Shown here piece by piece: positions 23,501 through 37,880 of a stretch of DNA of 64,000 nucleotides. Numbering within the stretch: position 1 is the stretch's first letter; every line of letters begins with the position of its first letter. The stretch is from assembly GCA_035236585.1 (NCBI GenBank), contig CP141128.1, positions 24,767,618 through 24,831,617 on the forward strand, read 5' to 3'. The notes beneath the pieces are model-generated. The model was not told the origin of the DNA, ran no database searches, and saw only the letters and a list, made by a program, of their open reading frames with translations. The stretch comes from Warburgia ugandensis (Eukaryota > Streptophyta > Magnoliopsida > Canellales > Canellaceae). Made by a program: the position numbers and the translations under genes.

Positions 23501-24570
23501 CCATTTTCTAATACTATCTAATGCTTTCAGCTTTAAATTGAAATTATTATGCTATTAAAAGGTATACTTCTTAAATACTCGTAACCTGATCATGGAATAA
23601 GAAAATTTTAAGGTTGTTACACCCCTGAGCCTCGCCGATATCAAAATTGACCCATGAGGTTTCTGGGTTATTTTTTCTCGTTTAATTAATAAAATAGCCT
23701 GACTTTGAAATCCTAGAACTCCTTGACACAAACTCAATTTTCTGCGTTCATTGGCTGGTCGGATTCCATTTCCTGATTACTATCTAATGGTTTCAGCGTT
23801 AGTTTGAAATTATTATGCCATTAAAAGACACACTTCTAAAATACTCGTAACCTGATCATGGAACATCAAAATTTTATGGTTGTTACACCGATGAGCCTCT
23901 CCAATATCAAAATTGACTTGCGAGGTTTCTGGGTTTTTTTTTTTCACTTTTAATTAATCAAATAGCCTGATTTTGAAGTCACATAACTCCTTGATACGAA
24001 CTCTATTTTCTACGTTCCTAGGCTGGTTGGATTCCATTTTCTAAGTACTCTCTAATGGTTTCAGCTTTAAATTGAAGTTATTATGCTATTAAAAGGTATA
24101 CTTCTTAAATACTCGTAACCTGATCATGGAATAATAAAATTTTAAGGTTGTTACACCGTTGAGCCCCGCCAATATCAAAATTGACCTATGAGGTTTCCCG
24201 GTTATTTTTTCACTTTTAATTAATAAAATAGCCTGACTTTGAAGTCCTAGATCTCCTTGATAGGAACACAATTTTCTGCGTTCATTGGCTGGTTGGATTC
24301 CATTTCCCGAGTACTATCTAATTGTTTTAGCGTTAGTTTGAAATTATTATGCCATTAAAAGACATACTTCTAAAATACTCTTAACCTGATCATGGAACAT
24401 CAAAATTTTATGGTTGTTACATCGATGAGCCTCCCCAATATCAAAATTGACTTACGAGGTTTCTGGGTTTTTTTTTCACTTTTAATTAATGAAATAGCCT
24501 GACTTTGATGTCCCATAACTCCTTGATACGAACTCTATTTTCTACGTTCCTAGGCTGGTTGGATTCCATT

Positions 24571-27500
24571 TTCTAAGTAATATCTAATGGTTTCAGCTTT
24601 AAATTGAAGTTATTACGCTATTAAAAGGTATACTTCTTAAATACTCGTAACTTGATCATGGAATAGTAAAATTTTAACTTTGTTACACCGGTGAGCCTCG
24701 CCAACATCCAAATTGACCCATGAGGTTTTCGGGTTATATTTTCACTTGTAACTAATGAAATAGTCTTACTTTGAAGTCCCATAACTCCTTCATACAAACT
24801 CTATTTTCTGTGTTCCTTGGCTGGTTGGATTCCATTTTCTAAGTAGTATCTAACGGTTTAAGCGTTAGTTTGGAATTATTATGCCATTAAAAGACATACT
24901 TCTAAAATACTCGTAACCTGATCATGGAACATCAAAATTTTATGGTTGTTACACCGATGAGCCTCTCCAATATCAAAATTGACTTGCGAGGTTTCTGGGT
25001 TTTTTCTTTCATTTTTAATTAATCAAATAGCCTGACATTGATGTCCCATAACTCCTTGATACAAACTCTATTTTCTGCTTTCCTAGGCTGCTTGGATTCC
25101 ATTTTCTATGTACTATCTAATGGTTTCAGCTTTAAATTGAAGTTATTATGCTATTAAAGGGTATACTTCTTAAATACTCGTAACCTGATCATGGAATAGT
25201 AAAATTTTATGGTTGTTATAGCGGTGAGCCTCGCCAATATCAAAATTGACCCATGAGGTTTTCGGGTTATATTTTCACTTGTAACTAATGAAATAGCCTT
25301 CCTTTGAAGTCCCACAACTCCTTCATACAAACTCTATTTTCTGCGTTCCTTGGCTGGTTGGATTCCATTTTCTAAGTAGTATTTAACGATTTAAGCGTTA
25401 GTTTGGAATTATTATGCCATTAAAAGACATACTTCTAAAATACTCGTAACCTGATCATGGAACATCAAAATTTTATGGTTGTTACACCGATGAGCCTCTC
25501 CAATATCAAAATTGACTTGCGAGGTTTCTGGGTTTTTTCTTTCATTTTTAATTAATCAAATAGCCTGATTTTGAAGTCCCATAACTCCTTGATGCGAACT
25601 CTATTTTCTACGTTCCTAGGCTGGTTGGATTCCATTTTCTAAGTACTCTCTAATGGTTTCAGCTTTAAATTGAAGTTATTGTGCTATTAAAAGGTATACT
25701 TCTTAAATACTCGTAACACGATCGTGGAATAATAAAATTTTAAGGTTGTTACACCGTTGAGCCTCGCCAATATCAAAATTGACCCATGAGGTTTCCGGGT
25801 TATTTTTTCACTTTTAATTAATAAAATAGCCTAACTTTGAAGTCCTAGATCTCCTTGATACGAACAAAATTTTCTGTGTTCATTGGCTGGTTGGATTCCA
25901 TTTTCTGAGTACTATCTAATGGTTTCAGCATTAGTTTGAAATTATTATGCTATTAAAAGACATACTTCTAAAATACTTGTAACCTGATCATGGAACATCA
26001 AAATTTTATGGTTGTTACATCGATGAGCCTCCCCAATATCAAAATTGACTTACGAGGTTTCTCGGTTTTTTTTTCGCTTTTAATTAATGAAATTGCCTGA
26101 CTTTGAAGTCCCATAACTCCTTGATACGAACTCTATTTTCTGCGTCCCTAGGCTGGTTGGATTCCATTTTCTAAGTACTATCTAATGGTTTCAGCTTTAA
26201 ATTGATGTTATTATGCTATTAAAAGGTATACTTCTTAAATACTCGTAACATGGTCATGGAATAGTAAAATTTTATGGTTGTTACACCGGTGAGCCTCGCC
26301 AATATCAAAATTGAACCATGAGGTTTCCGTGTTATTTTTTCACTTTTAATAAGTGAATTAGCTTGACTTTGATGTCCCATAACTCCTTCATACGAACTCT
26401 ATTTTCTGTGTTCCTTGGCTGGTTGGATTCCATTTTCTGAGTGCTAACGGTTTCAGCTTTAATCTGAAATTATTATGCTATCAAAAGATATATTTCTTAA
26501 ATACTCGTAACCTGATGAGGGAATATTAAAATTTTATGGTTGTTACACCGATGAGCTTCTCCAATATCCAAATTGACTTACGAGGTTTCTGGGTTTTTTT
26601 TTTCACTTTTAATTAATGAAAAACCCTGAATTTGACGTCCCACAACTCCATCATACGAACTCAATTTTTTGCATTCCTTGGCTGGTTGGATTCCATTTTC
26701 TGAGTGCTATCTAATGGTTTTAGCGTTAGTTTAAAATTATTAGGCTATTAAAAGACATACTTCTAAAATACTCGTAACCTGATAGCGGAACATCAAAATT
26801 TTATGGTTGTTACACCGATGAGCCTCCCTAATATCAAAATTGACTTACGAGGTTTCTGGGGTTTTTTTTTTCACTTCTAATTAATCAAATAGCCTGACTT
26901 TGATGTCCCATAACTCCTTGATACGAACTCTATTTTCTACGTTCCTAGGCTGGTTGGATTCCATTTTCTAAGTAATATCTAATGGTTTCAGCTTTAAATT
27001 GAAGTTATTACGCTATTAAAAGGTATACTTCTTAAATACTCGTAACTTGATCATGGAATAGTAAAATTTTAACTTTGTTACACCGGTGAGCCTCGCCAAC
27101 ATCCAAATTGACCCATGAGGTTTTCGGGTTATATTTTCACTTGTAACTAATGAAATAGTCTTACTTTGAAGTCCCATAACTCCTTCATACAAACTCTATT
27201 TTCTGTGTTCCTTGGCTGGTTGGATTCCATTTTCTAAGTAGTATCTAACGGTTTAAGCGTTAGTTTGGAATTATTATGCCATTAAAAGACATACTTCTAA
27301 AATACTCGTAACCTGATCATGGAACATCAAAATTTTATGGTTGTTACACCGATGAGCCTCTCCAATATCAAAATTGACTTGCGAGGTTTCTGGGTTTTTT
27401 CTTTCATTTTTAATTAATCAAATAGCCTGATTTTGAAGTCCCATAACTCCTTGATGCGAACTCTATTTTCTACGTTCCTAGGCTGGTTGGATTCCATTTT

Positions 27501-30500
27501 CTAAGTAATATCTAATGGTTTCAGCTTTAAATTGAAGTTATTACGCTATTAAAAGGTATACTTCTTAAATACTCGTAACTTGATCATGGAATAGTAAAAT
27601 TTTAACTTTGTTACACCGGTGAGCCTCGCCAACATCCAAATTGACCCATGAGGTTTTCGGGTTATATTTTCACTTGTAACTAATGAAATAGTCTTACTTT
27701 GAAGTCCCATAACTCCTTCATACAAACTCTATTTTCTGTGTTCCTTGGCTGGTTGGATTCCATTTTCTAAGTAGTATCTAACGGTTTAAGCGTTAGTTTG
27801 GAATTATTATGCCATTAAAAGACATACTTCTAAAATACTCGTAACCTGATCATGGAACATCAAAATTTTATGGTTGTTACACCGATGAGCCTCTCCAATA
27901 TCAAAATTGACTTGCGAGGTTTCTGGGTTTTTTCTTTCATTTTTAATTAATCAAATAGCCTGACATTGATGTCCCATAACTCCTTGATACAAACTCTATT
28001 TTCTGCTTTCCTAGGCTGCTTGGATTCCATTTTCTATGTACTATCTAATGGTTTCAGCTTTAAATTGAAGTTATTATGCTATTAAAGGGTATACTTCTTA
28101 AATACTCGTAACCTGATCATGGAATAGTAAAATTTTAAGGTTGTTACAGCGGTGAGCCTCGCCAATATCAAAATTGACCCATGAGGTTTTCGGGTTATAT
28201 TTTCACTTGTAACTAATGAAATAGCCTTCCTTTGAAGTCCCACAACTCCTTCATACAAACTCTATTTTCTGCGTTCCTTGGCTGGTTGGATTCCATTTTC
28301 TAAGTAGTATTTAACGATTTAAGCGTTAGTTTGGAATTATTATGCCATTAAAAGACATACTTCTAAAATACTCGTAACCTGATCATGGAACATCAAAATT
28401 TTATGGTTGTTACACCGATGAGCCTCTCCAATATCAAAATTGACTTGCGAGGTTTCTGGGTTTTTTCTTTCATTTTTAATTAATCAAATAGCCTGATTTT
28501 GAAGTCCCATAACTCCTTGATGCGAACTCTATTTTCTACGTTCCTAGGCTGGTTGGATTCCATTTTCTAAGTACTCTCTAATGGTTTCAGCTTTAAATTG
28601 AAGTTATTGTGCTATTAAAAGGTATACTTCTTAAATACTCGTAACCTGATCATGGAATAATAAAATTTTAAGGTTGTTACACCGTTGAGCCTCGCCAATA
28701 TCAAAATTGACCCATGAGGTTTCCGGGTTATTTTTTCACTTTTAATTAATAAAATAGCCTGACTTTGAAGTCCTAGATCTCCTTGATACGAACACAATTT
28801 TCTGTGTTCATTGGCTGGTTGGATTCCATTTCCTGAGTACTATCTAATTGTTTCAGCGTTAGTTTGAAATTATTATGCCATTAAAAGACATACTTCTAAA
28901 ATACTCGTAACCTGATCATGGAACATCAAAATTTTATGGTTGTTACATCGATGAGCCTCCCCAATATCAAAATTGACTTACGAGGTTTCTGGGTTTTTTT
29001 TTCACTTTTAATTAATGAAATTGCCTGACTTTGAAGTCCCATAACTCCTTGATACGAACTCTATTTTCTGCGTCCCTAGGCTGGTTGGATTCCATTTTCT
29101 AAGTACTATCTAATGGTTTCAGCTTTAAATTGATGTTATTATGCTATTAAAAGGTATACTTCTTAAATACTCGTAACATGGTCATGGAATAGTAAAATTT
29201 TATGGTTGTTACACCGGTGAGCCTCGCCAATATCAAAATTGAACCATGAGGTTTCCGTGTTATTTTTTCACTTTTAATAAGTGAATTAGCTTGACTTTGA
29301 TGTCCCATAACTCCTTCATACGAACTCTATTTTCTGTGTTCCTTGGCTGGTTGGATTCCATTTTCTGAGTGCTAACGGTTTCAGCTTTCATCTGAAATTA
29401 TTATGCTATCAAAAGATATATTTCTTAAATACTCGTAACCTGATGAGGGAATATTAAAATTTTATGGTTGTTACACCGATGAGCTTCTCCAATATCCAAA
29501 TTGACTTACGAGGTTTCTGGGTTTTTTTTTTCACTTTTAATTAATGAAAAACCCTGAATTTGACGTCCCACAACTCCATCATACGAACTCAATTTTTTGC
29601 ATTCCTTGGCTGGTTGGATTCCATTTTCTGAGTGCTATCTAATGGTTTTAGCGTTAGTTTAAAATTATTAGGCTATTAAAAGGTATACTTCTAAAATACT
29701 CGTAACCTGATAGCGGAACATCAAAATTTTATGGTTGTTACACCGATGAGCCTCCCTAATATCAAAATTGACTTACGAGGTTTCTGGGGTTTTTTTTTTC
29801 ACTTCTAATTAATCAAATAGCCTGACTTTGATGTCCCATAACTCCTTGATACGAACTCTATTTTCTACGTTCCTAGGCTGGTTGGATTCCATTTTCTAAG
29901 TAATATCTAATGGTTTCAGCTTTAAATTGAAGTTATTACGCTATTAAAAGGTATACTTCTTAAATACTCGTAACTTGATCATGGAATAGTAAAATTTTAA
30001 CTTTGTTACACCGATGAGCCTCGCCAACATCCAAATTGACCCATGAGGTTTTCGGGTTATATTTTCACATGTAACTAATGAAATAGTCTTACTTTGAAGT
30101 CCCATAACTCCTTCATACAAACTCTATTTTCTGTGTTCCTTGGCTGGTTGGATTCCATTTTCTAAGTAATATCTAATGGTTTCAGCTTTAAATTGAAGTT
30201 ATTACGCTATTAAAAGGTATACTTCTTAAATACTCGTAACTTGATCATGGAATAGTAAAATTTTAACTTTGTTACACCGGTGAGCCTCGCCAACATCCAA
30301 ATTGACCCATGAGGTTTTCGGGTTATATTTTCACTTGTAACTAATGAAATAGTCTTACTTTGAAGTCCCATAACTCCTTCATACAAACTCTATTTTCTGT
30401 GTTCCTTGGCTGGTTGGATTCCATTTTCTAAGTAGTATCTAACGGTTTAAGCGTTAGTTTGGAATTATTATGCCATTAAAAGACATACTTCTAAAATACT

Positions 30501-32105
30501 CGTAACCTGATCATGGAACATCAAAATTTTATGGTTGTTACACCGATGAGCCTCTCCAATATCAAAATTGACTTGCGAGGTTTATGGGTTTTTTCTTTCA
30601 TTTTTAATTAATCAAATAGCCCGACATTGATGTCCCATAACTCCTTGATACAAACTCTATTTTCTGCTTTCCTAGGCTGCTTGGATTCCATTTTCTATGT
30701 ACTATCTAATGGTTTCAGCTTTAAATTGAAGTTATTATGCTATTAAAGGGTATACTTCTTAAATACTCGTAACACGATCATGGAATAGTAAAATTTTAAG
30801 GTTGTTACAGCGGTGAGCCTCGCCAATATCAAAATTGACCCATGAGGTTTTCGGGTTATATTTTCACTTGTAACTAATGAAATAGCCTTCCTTTGAAGTC
30901 CCACAACTCCTTCATACAAACTCTATTTTCTGCGTTCCTTGGCTGGTTGGATTCCATTTTCTAAGTAGTATTTAACGATTTAAGCGTTAGTTTGGAATTA
31001 TTATGCCATTAAAAGACATACTTCTAAAATACTCGTAACCTGATCATGGAACATCAAAATTTTATGGTTGTTACACCGATGAGCCTCTCCAATATCAAAA
31101 TTGACTTGCGAGGTTTCTGGGTTTTTTCTTTCATTTTTAATTAATCAAATAGCCTGATTTTGAAGTCCCATAACTCCTTGATGCGAACTCTATTTTCTAC
31201 GTTCCTAGGCTGGTTGGATTCCATTTTCTAAGTACTCTCTAATGGTTTCAGCTTTAAATTGAAGTTATTGTGCTATTAAAAGGTATACTTCTTAAATACT
31301 TGTAACTTTGATCATGGAATAATAAAATTTTAAGGTTGTTACACCGTTGAGCCTCGCCAATATCAAAATTGACCCATGAGGTTTCCGGGTTATTTTTTCA
31401 CTTTTAATTAATAAAATAGCCTGACTTTGAAGTCCTAGATCTCCTTGATACGAACACAATTTTCTGCGTTCATTGGCTGGTTGGATTCCATTTCCCGAGT
31501 ACTATCTAATTGTTTTAGCGTTAGTTTGAAATTATTATGCCATTAAAAGACATACTTCTAAAATACTCGTAACCTGATCATGGAACATCAAAATTTTATG
31601 GTTGTTACATCGATGAGCCTCCCCAATATCAAAATTGACTTACGAGGTTTCGGGTTTTTTTTTCACTTTTAATTAATGAAATTGCCTGACTTTGAAGTCC
31701 CATAACTCCTTGATACGAACTCTATTTTCTGCGTCCCTAGGCTGGTTGGATTCCATTTTCTAAGTACTATCTAATGGTTTCAGCTTTAAATTGATGTTAT
31801 TATGCTATTAAAAGGTATACTTCTTAAATACTCGTAACATGGTCATGGAATAGTAAAATTTTATGGTTGTTACACCGGTGAGCCTCGCCAATATCAAAAT
31901 TGAACCATGAGGTTTCCGGGTTATTTTTTCACTTTTAATAAGTGAATTAGCTTGACTTTGATGTCCCATAACTCCTTCATACGAACTCTATTTTCTGTGT
32001 TCCTTGGCTGGTTGGATTCCATTTTCTGAGTGCTAACGGTTTCAGCTTTAATCTGAAATTATTATGCTATCAAAAGATATATTTCTTAAATACTCGTAAC
32101 CTGAT
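24571..32105. repeat. Nine-monomer (2,395 bp) higher-order repeat, three copies with extra A and B units
   Basis: Landmark TTCTAAGTAA (monomer A) falls at 24571, 26966, 27499, 29894 and 30160. The layout is [A-I] 24571-26965, extra AB 26966-27498, [A-I] 27499-29893, extra A 29894-30159, then [A-G...] from 30160 until similarity breaks near 32105. Three independent landmarks confirm the offsets: GCCTGATTTTG with GATGCGAACTC (about 25561, 28489, 31150), TGCGTCCCTA (26141, 29069, 31730) and GTGCTAACGG (26441, 29369, 32030) all give 2928 then 2661, which are 11 and 10 monomers. The copies are nearly identical by eye, the least diverged long repeat in the window. Copy edges are approximate because the monomers themselves are similar. 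Confidence 0.85.
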
Positions 32106-35100
32106 CATGGAATATTAAAATTTTATAGTTTTTACACCAATGAGCGTCTCCAATATCAAAATTGACTTACGAGGTTTTTGGGTTTTTTTTTTCATTATTA
32201 ATTAATGAAATAGCCTGACTTTGAAGTCCCATAACTCCTTGATACGAACTCTATTTTTTCCGTTCCTAGGCTGGTTGGATTTCATTTTCTAAGTACTATC
32301 TAATGGTTTCAGCTTTAAATTGGAGTTATTATGCTATTGAAAGGTACACATCTTAAATACTCGTAACCTGATCATTGAATAGTAAAATTTTAAGGTTGTT
32401 ACAACGTTGAGCCTCGCCAATATCAAAATTGACCCATGAGGTTTCCAGGTTATTTTTTCACTTTTAATTAATGAAATAGCCTGACTTTGATGTCCCATAA
32501 CTCCTTCATACGAACTCTATTGTCTGTGTTCCTTGGCTGGTTGGCTTCCATTTTCTGAGTACTAATGGTTTCAGCTTTAATCTGAAATTATTATGCGATC
32601 AAAAGATATACTTCTTAAATACTCGTAACCTAATCACGGAATATTAAAATTTTATGGTTGTTACACCGATGAGCCTCTCCAATATCAAAATTGACTTACG
32701 AGGTTTCTGGGTTTTTTTTTTCACTTTTAATTAATGAAAAAGCCTGAATTTGAAGTCCCACAACTCCTTCATACGAACTCAATTTTCTGCATTCCTTGGC
32801 TGGTTGGATTCCATTTTCTGAGTGCTATTTAATGGTTTTAGCGTTAGTTTGAAATTATTAGGCTATTAAAAGACATACTTCTAAAATACTCGTAACCTGA
32901 TAGCGAACCATCAAAATTTTATGGTTGTTACACCGATGAGCCTCCCCAATATAAAAATTGACTTACGAGGTTTCTAGGTTTTTGTTTTCTCATTTAATTA
33001 ATGAAATCGCCAGACTTTGAAGTCGCAAAACTCCTTGATAAAAACTCTATTTTCTGCCTTCCTAGGCTGGTTAGATTCCATTTTCTAAGTACTATCTAAT
33101 GGTTTCATCTTTAAATTGAAGTTATTATGCTACTAAAAGGTATACTTCTTAAATATTCATAACCTGATCATGGAATAGTAAAATTTTAAGGTTGTTACAC
33201 CGGTGAGCCTCGCCAATATCAAAATTGACCCATGAGGTTTTCGGGTTATTTTCTCACTTTTAATTAATAAAATAGCATGTCTTTGAAGTCCCAGAACTCC
33301 TTGATACAAACACATTTTTCTGCGTTCCTTGGCCGATTGGATTCCATTTCCTGAGTACAATCTAATGGTTTCAGCGTTAGTTTGAAACTCCTATGCTATT
33401 AAAAGACATACTTCAAAGATACTCGTAACCTGATCATGGAACATCAAAATTTTATGGTTGTTACACCGATGAGCCTCCCCAATATCAAAATTGACTTACG
33501 AGGTTTCTGGATTTTTTTTTTCACTTTTAATTAATGAAATAGCCTGACTTTGATGTCCCATAAGTCCTTAATACGAACTCTATTTTCTGTGTTCCTAGGC
33601 TGGTTAGATTCCATTTTCTAAGTACTATCTAATGGTATCAGCTTTAAATTGAAGTTATTATGCTATTGAAAGTTATACTTCTTAAATACTCGTAACGTGA
33701 TCAAGGAATAGTAAAATTTTAAGGTTATTACACCGGTGAGCCTCGCCAATATCAAAATTGACCCATGAGGTTTCCGGGTTATATTTTCACTTGTAACTAA
33801 TGAAATAGTCTTGCTTTGAAGTCCCATAACTCCTTCATACAAACTCTATTTTCTGCGTTCCTTGGCTGGTTGGATTCCATTTTCTAAGTAGTATCTAACG
33901 ATTTCAGAGTTAGTTTGGAATTATTATGCCATTAAAAGACATACTTCTAAAATACTCGTAACCTGATCATGGAACGTCAAAATTTTATGGTTGTTACACC
34001 GATGAGCCTCCCCAATATCAAAATTGACTTGGGAGGTTTCTGGGGTTTTTTTTTTCACTTTTAATTAATCAAATAGCCTGACTTTGATGTCCCATAACTC
34101 CTTGATACGAACTCTATTTTCTGCGTTCCTAGGCTGGTTGGATTCCATTTTCTGATTACTATCTAATTGTTTAAGCATTAATTTGAAATTATTGTGCTAT
34201 TAAAGGAAATACATCTTAAATACTTGTAACTTGATCATGGAATAGTAAAAATTTAAGGTTGTTACACCGGTGAGCCTCGCCAAAATCAAAATTGACTAAT
34301 GAGGTTTTCGGGGTATATTTTCACTTGTAACTAATGAAATAGCCTACCTTTGAAGTCCCACAACTCCTTCATACAAACTCTATTTTCTGCCTTCCTTGGC
34401 TGGTTGGATTCCATTTTCTAAGTAGTATCTAACGGTTTAAGCGTTAGTTTGGAATTATTATGCCATTAAAAGACATACTTCTAAAATACTCGTAACCTGA
34501 TCATGGAACATCAAAATTTTATGGTTGTTACACCGATGAGCCTCTCCAATATCAAAATTGACTTGCGAGGTTTCTGGGTTTTTTTTTTCATTTTTAATTA
34601 ATCAAATAGCCTGATTTTGAAGTCCCATAACTCCTTGATACGAACTCTATTTTCTACGTTCCTAGGCTGGTTGGATTCCATTTTCTATGTACTATCTAAT
34701 GGCTTCAGCTTTAAATTGAAGTTATTATGCTATTAAAAGGTATACTTCTTAAATACTCGTAACCTGATCATGGAATAGTAAAATTTTAAGGTTGTTACAC
34801 CGGTGAGCCTCGCCAATATCAAAATTGACCCATGAGGTTTTTGGATTATTTTTTCACTTTTAATAAGTGAAATAGCTTGACTTTGATGTTCCATAACTCC
34901 TTCATACGAACTCTATTGTTTGTGTTCCTTGGCTGGTTGGCTTCCATTTTCTGAGTACTAATGGTTTCAGCTTTCATCTGAAATTATTATGCTATCAAAA
35001 GATATACTTCTTAAATACTCGTAACCTGATCACGGAATATTAAAATTTTATGGTTGTTACACCAATGAGCCTCTCCAATATCAAAATTGACTTACGAGGT

Positions 35101-37079
35101 TTCTGGGTTTTCTTTTTCACTTTTAATTAATGAAATCGCCTGACTTTGAAGTCGCAAAACTCCTTGATACAAACACTATTTTCTGCCTTCCTAGGCTGGT
35201 TGGATTCCATTTTCTAAGTACTATCTAATGGTTTCAGCTTTAAATTGAAGTTATTATGCTATTAAAAGGTATACTTCTTAAATACTCGTAACCTGATCAT
35301 GGAATAGTAAAATTTTAAGGTTGTTACACCGGTGAGCCTCGCCAATATCAAAATTGACCCATGAGGTTTCCGGGATATTTTTTCACTTTTAATTAATAAA
35401 ATAGCATGCCTTTGAAGTCCCAGAACTTCTTGATACAAGCACACTTTTCTACGTTCCTTGGCCAGTTGGATTCCATTTCCTGAGTACTATCTAATGGTTT
35501 CAGCGTTAGTTTGAAACTACTATGCTATTAAAAGACATACTTCAAAGATACTCGTAACCTGATCATGGAACATCAAAATTTTATGGTTGTTAGACCGATG
35601 AGCCTCCCCAATATCAAAATTGACTTGCGACGTTTCTGGGGTTTTTTTTTTCACTTTTAATTAATCAAATAGCCAGACTTTGATTTCCCGTAACTCCTTG
35701 ATACGAACTCTATTTTCTGTGTTCCTATGCTGGTTGGATTCCATTTTCTAAGTACTTTCTAATGGTTTCAGCTTTAAATTGAAGTTATTATGCTATTAAA
35801 AGGTATACTTCTTAAATACTCGTAACCTGATCATGGAATAGTAAAATTTTAAGGTTGTTACACCGGTGAGCCTCGCCAATATCAAATTTGACCCTTGAGG
35901 TTTCTGGGTTATTTTTTCACTTTTACTAAGTGAAATAACTTGACCTTGATGTCCCAGAACTCCTTGATACGAACACAATTTTCTCTGTTCCTTCGCAGGT
36001 TGGATTCCATTTTCTGAGTGCTAATGGTTTCAGCTTTAATCTGAAATTATTATGCTATCAAAGATATATTTCTTAAATACTCGTAACCTAATAATGGAAC
36101 ATTAAAATTTTATGGTTTTTACATCGATGAGCCTCTCCAAAATGAAAATTGACTTACGAGGTTTCTGGGTATTTTTTTTTCACTTTTAATCAATGAAATT
36201 GCTTGACTTTGAAGTCCCACAACTCCTTGATACGAACTCTATTTTCTGCGTCCTTAGGATGGTTGGATTCCATTTTCTATGTACTATCTAATGGTTTTAG
36301 CTTTAAATTGATGTTATTATGCTATTAAAAGGTGTACTTCTTAAATACTCGTAACCTGGTCATGGAATAGTAAAATTTTAAGGTTGTTACACCGGTGAGC
36401 CTCGCCAATATCAAAATTGAGCCATGAGGTTTCCAGGTTCTTTTTTCACTTTTAATAAGTGAAATAGCTTGACTTTGATGTCCCATAACTTCTTCATACG
36501 AACTCTATTTTCTGTGTTCCTTGGCTGATTGGATTCCATTTTCTGAGTGCTAATGGTTTCAGCTTTAATCTGAAATTATTATGCTATCAAAAGATATAAT
36601 TCTTAAATACTCGTAACCTGATCATGGAATATTAAAATTTTATGGTTTTTACACTGATGAGCCTCTCCAATATCAAAATTGACTTACGAGGTTTCTGGGT
36701 TTTTTTTTTTCACTATTAATTAATGAAATAGACTGACTTTGAAGTCCCATAACTCCTTGATACGAACTCTATTTTCTGCGTTCCTAGGCTAGTTGGATTC
36801 CATCTTCCAAGTACTATCTAATGGTTTCACCTTTGAATTGAAGTTATTATGCTATTAAAAGGGATAATTCTTAAATACTCGTAACCTGATCATGCAATAG
36901 TAAAATTTTGAGGTTGTTACAATGGTCAGCCTCGCCAATATCAAAATTGACCCATGAGGTTTCCGGGTTATTTTTTCACTTGTAATTAATGAAATAGCCT
37001 GACATTGAAGTCCCATAACTCCTTCATACAAACTCTATTTTCTGCGTTCCTTCGCTGGTTGGAATCCATTTTCTTAGTA

Positions 37080-37880
37080 CTATCTAACGGTTTCAGCGTT
37101 AGTTTGAAATTATTATGCTATTAAAAGGCATACTTCTAAAATACTCGTAACCTGATCATGGAACATCAAAATTTTATGGTAGTTACGCCGATTAGCCTCC
37201 CCAATATCAAAATTGACTTGCGAGGTTTTTGGTTTTTTTTTTTTCACTTTTAATTAATGAGATAGCCTAACTTTGAAGTCCCATAACTCCTTGATACGAA
37301 CTCTATTTTCTGCGTTCCTAGGCTGGTTGGATTCCATTTTCTAATGGATTTAGCTTTGAATTGAAGTTATTATGCTATTAAAAGGTATACTTCTTAAATA
37401 CACGTAACCTGATCATGGAATAGTAAAATTTTAAGGTTCTTACACTGGTGAGCCTTGCCAATATCAAAATTGACCCATGAGGATTTCGGGTTATTTTTTC
37501 ATTTTTAATTAATGAAATAGACTCACTTTGATGTCCCAGAACTCCTTCATACGAGCTCTATTTTCTGTGTTCCTTGGCTGGTTGGATTCCATTTTTTGAG
37601 TACTAATGGTTTTAGCTTTAATCTGAAATTATTATTCTATTAAAAGATATACTTCTTAAATACTCGGAACCTGACCACGGAATATTAAAATTTTAAGGTT
37701 GTTACACCGATGAGCCTCTCCAATATCAAAATTGACTTACGAGGTTTCTCGGTTTTTTTCTTCACTTTTAATTATTGAAATAGCCTGACTTTGAAGTCCC
37801 ATAACTCCTTCATACGAACTCTATTTTCTGCGTTCCTAGGATGGTTGGATTCCATTTTCTAAGTACTATCTAATGGTTAC
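37080..37880. repeat. Three-monomer segment duplicated at 40260-41060, left copy
   Basis: Shares private variants with 40260-41060 at an offset of about 3182 bp (12 monomers): GGTAGTTAC with GATTAGCCTCC (37191 and 40373), a monomer lacking about 11 bp so that CCATTTTCTAATGGATTTAG is read, GACTCACTTTGATG, and TTCCTAGGATGGTTGG. It lies near the right end of the dimeric zone. Confidence 0.8.
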
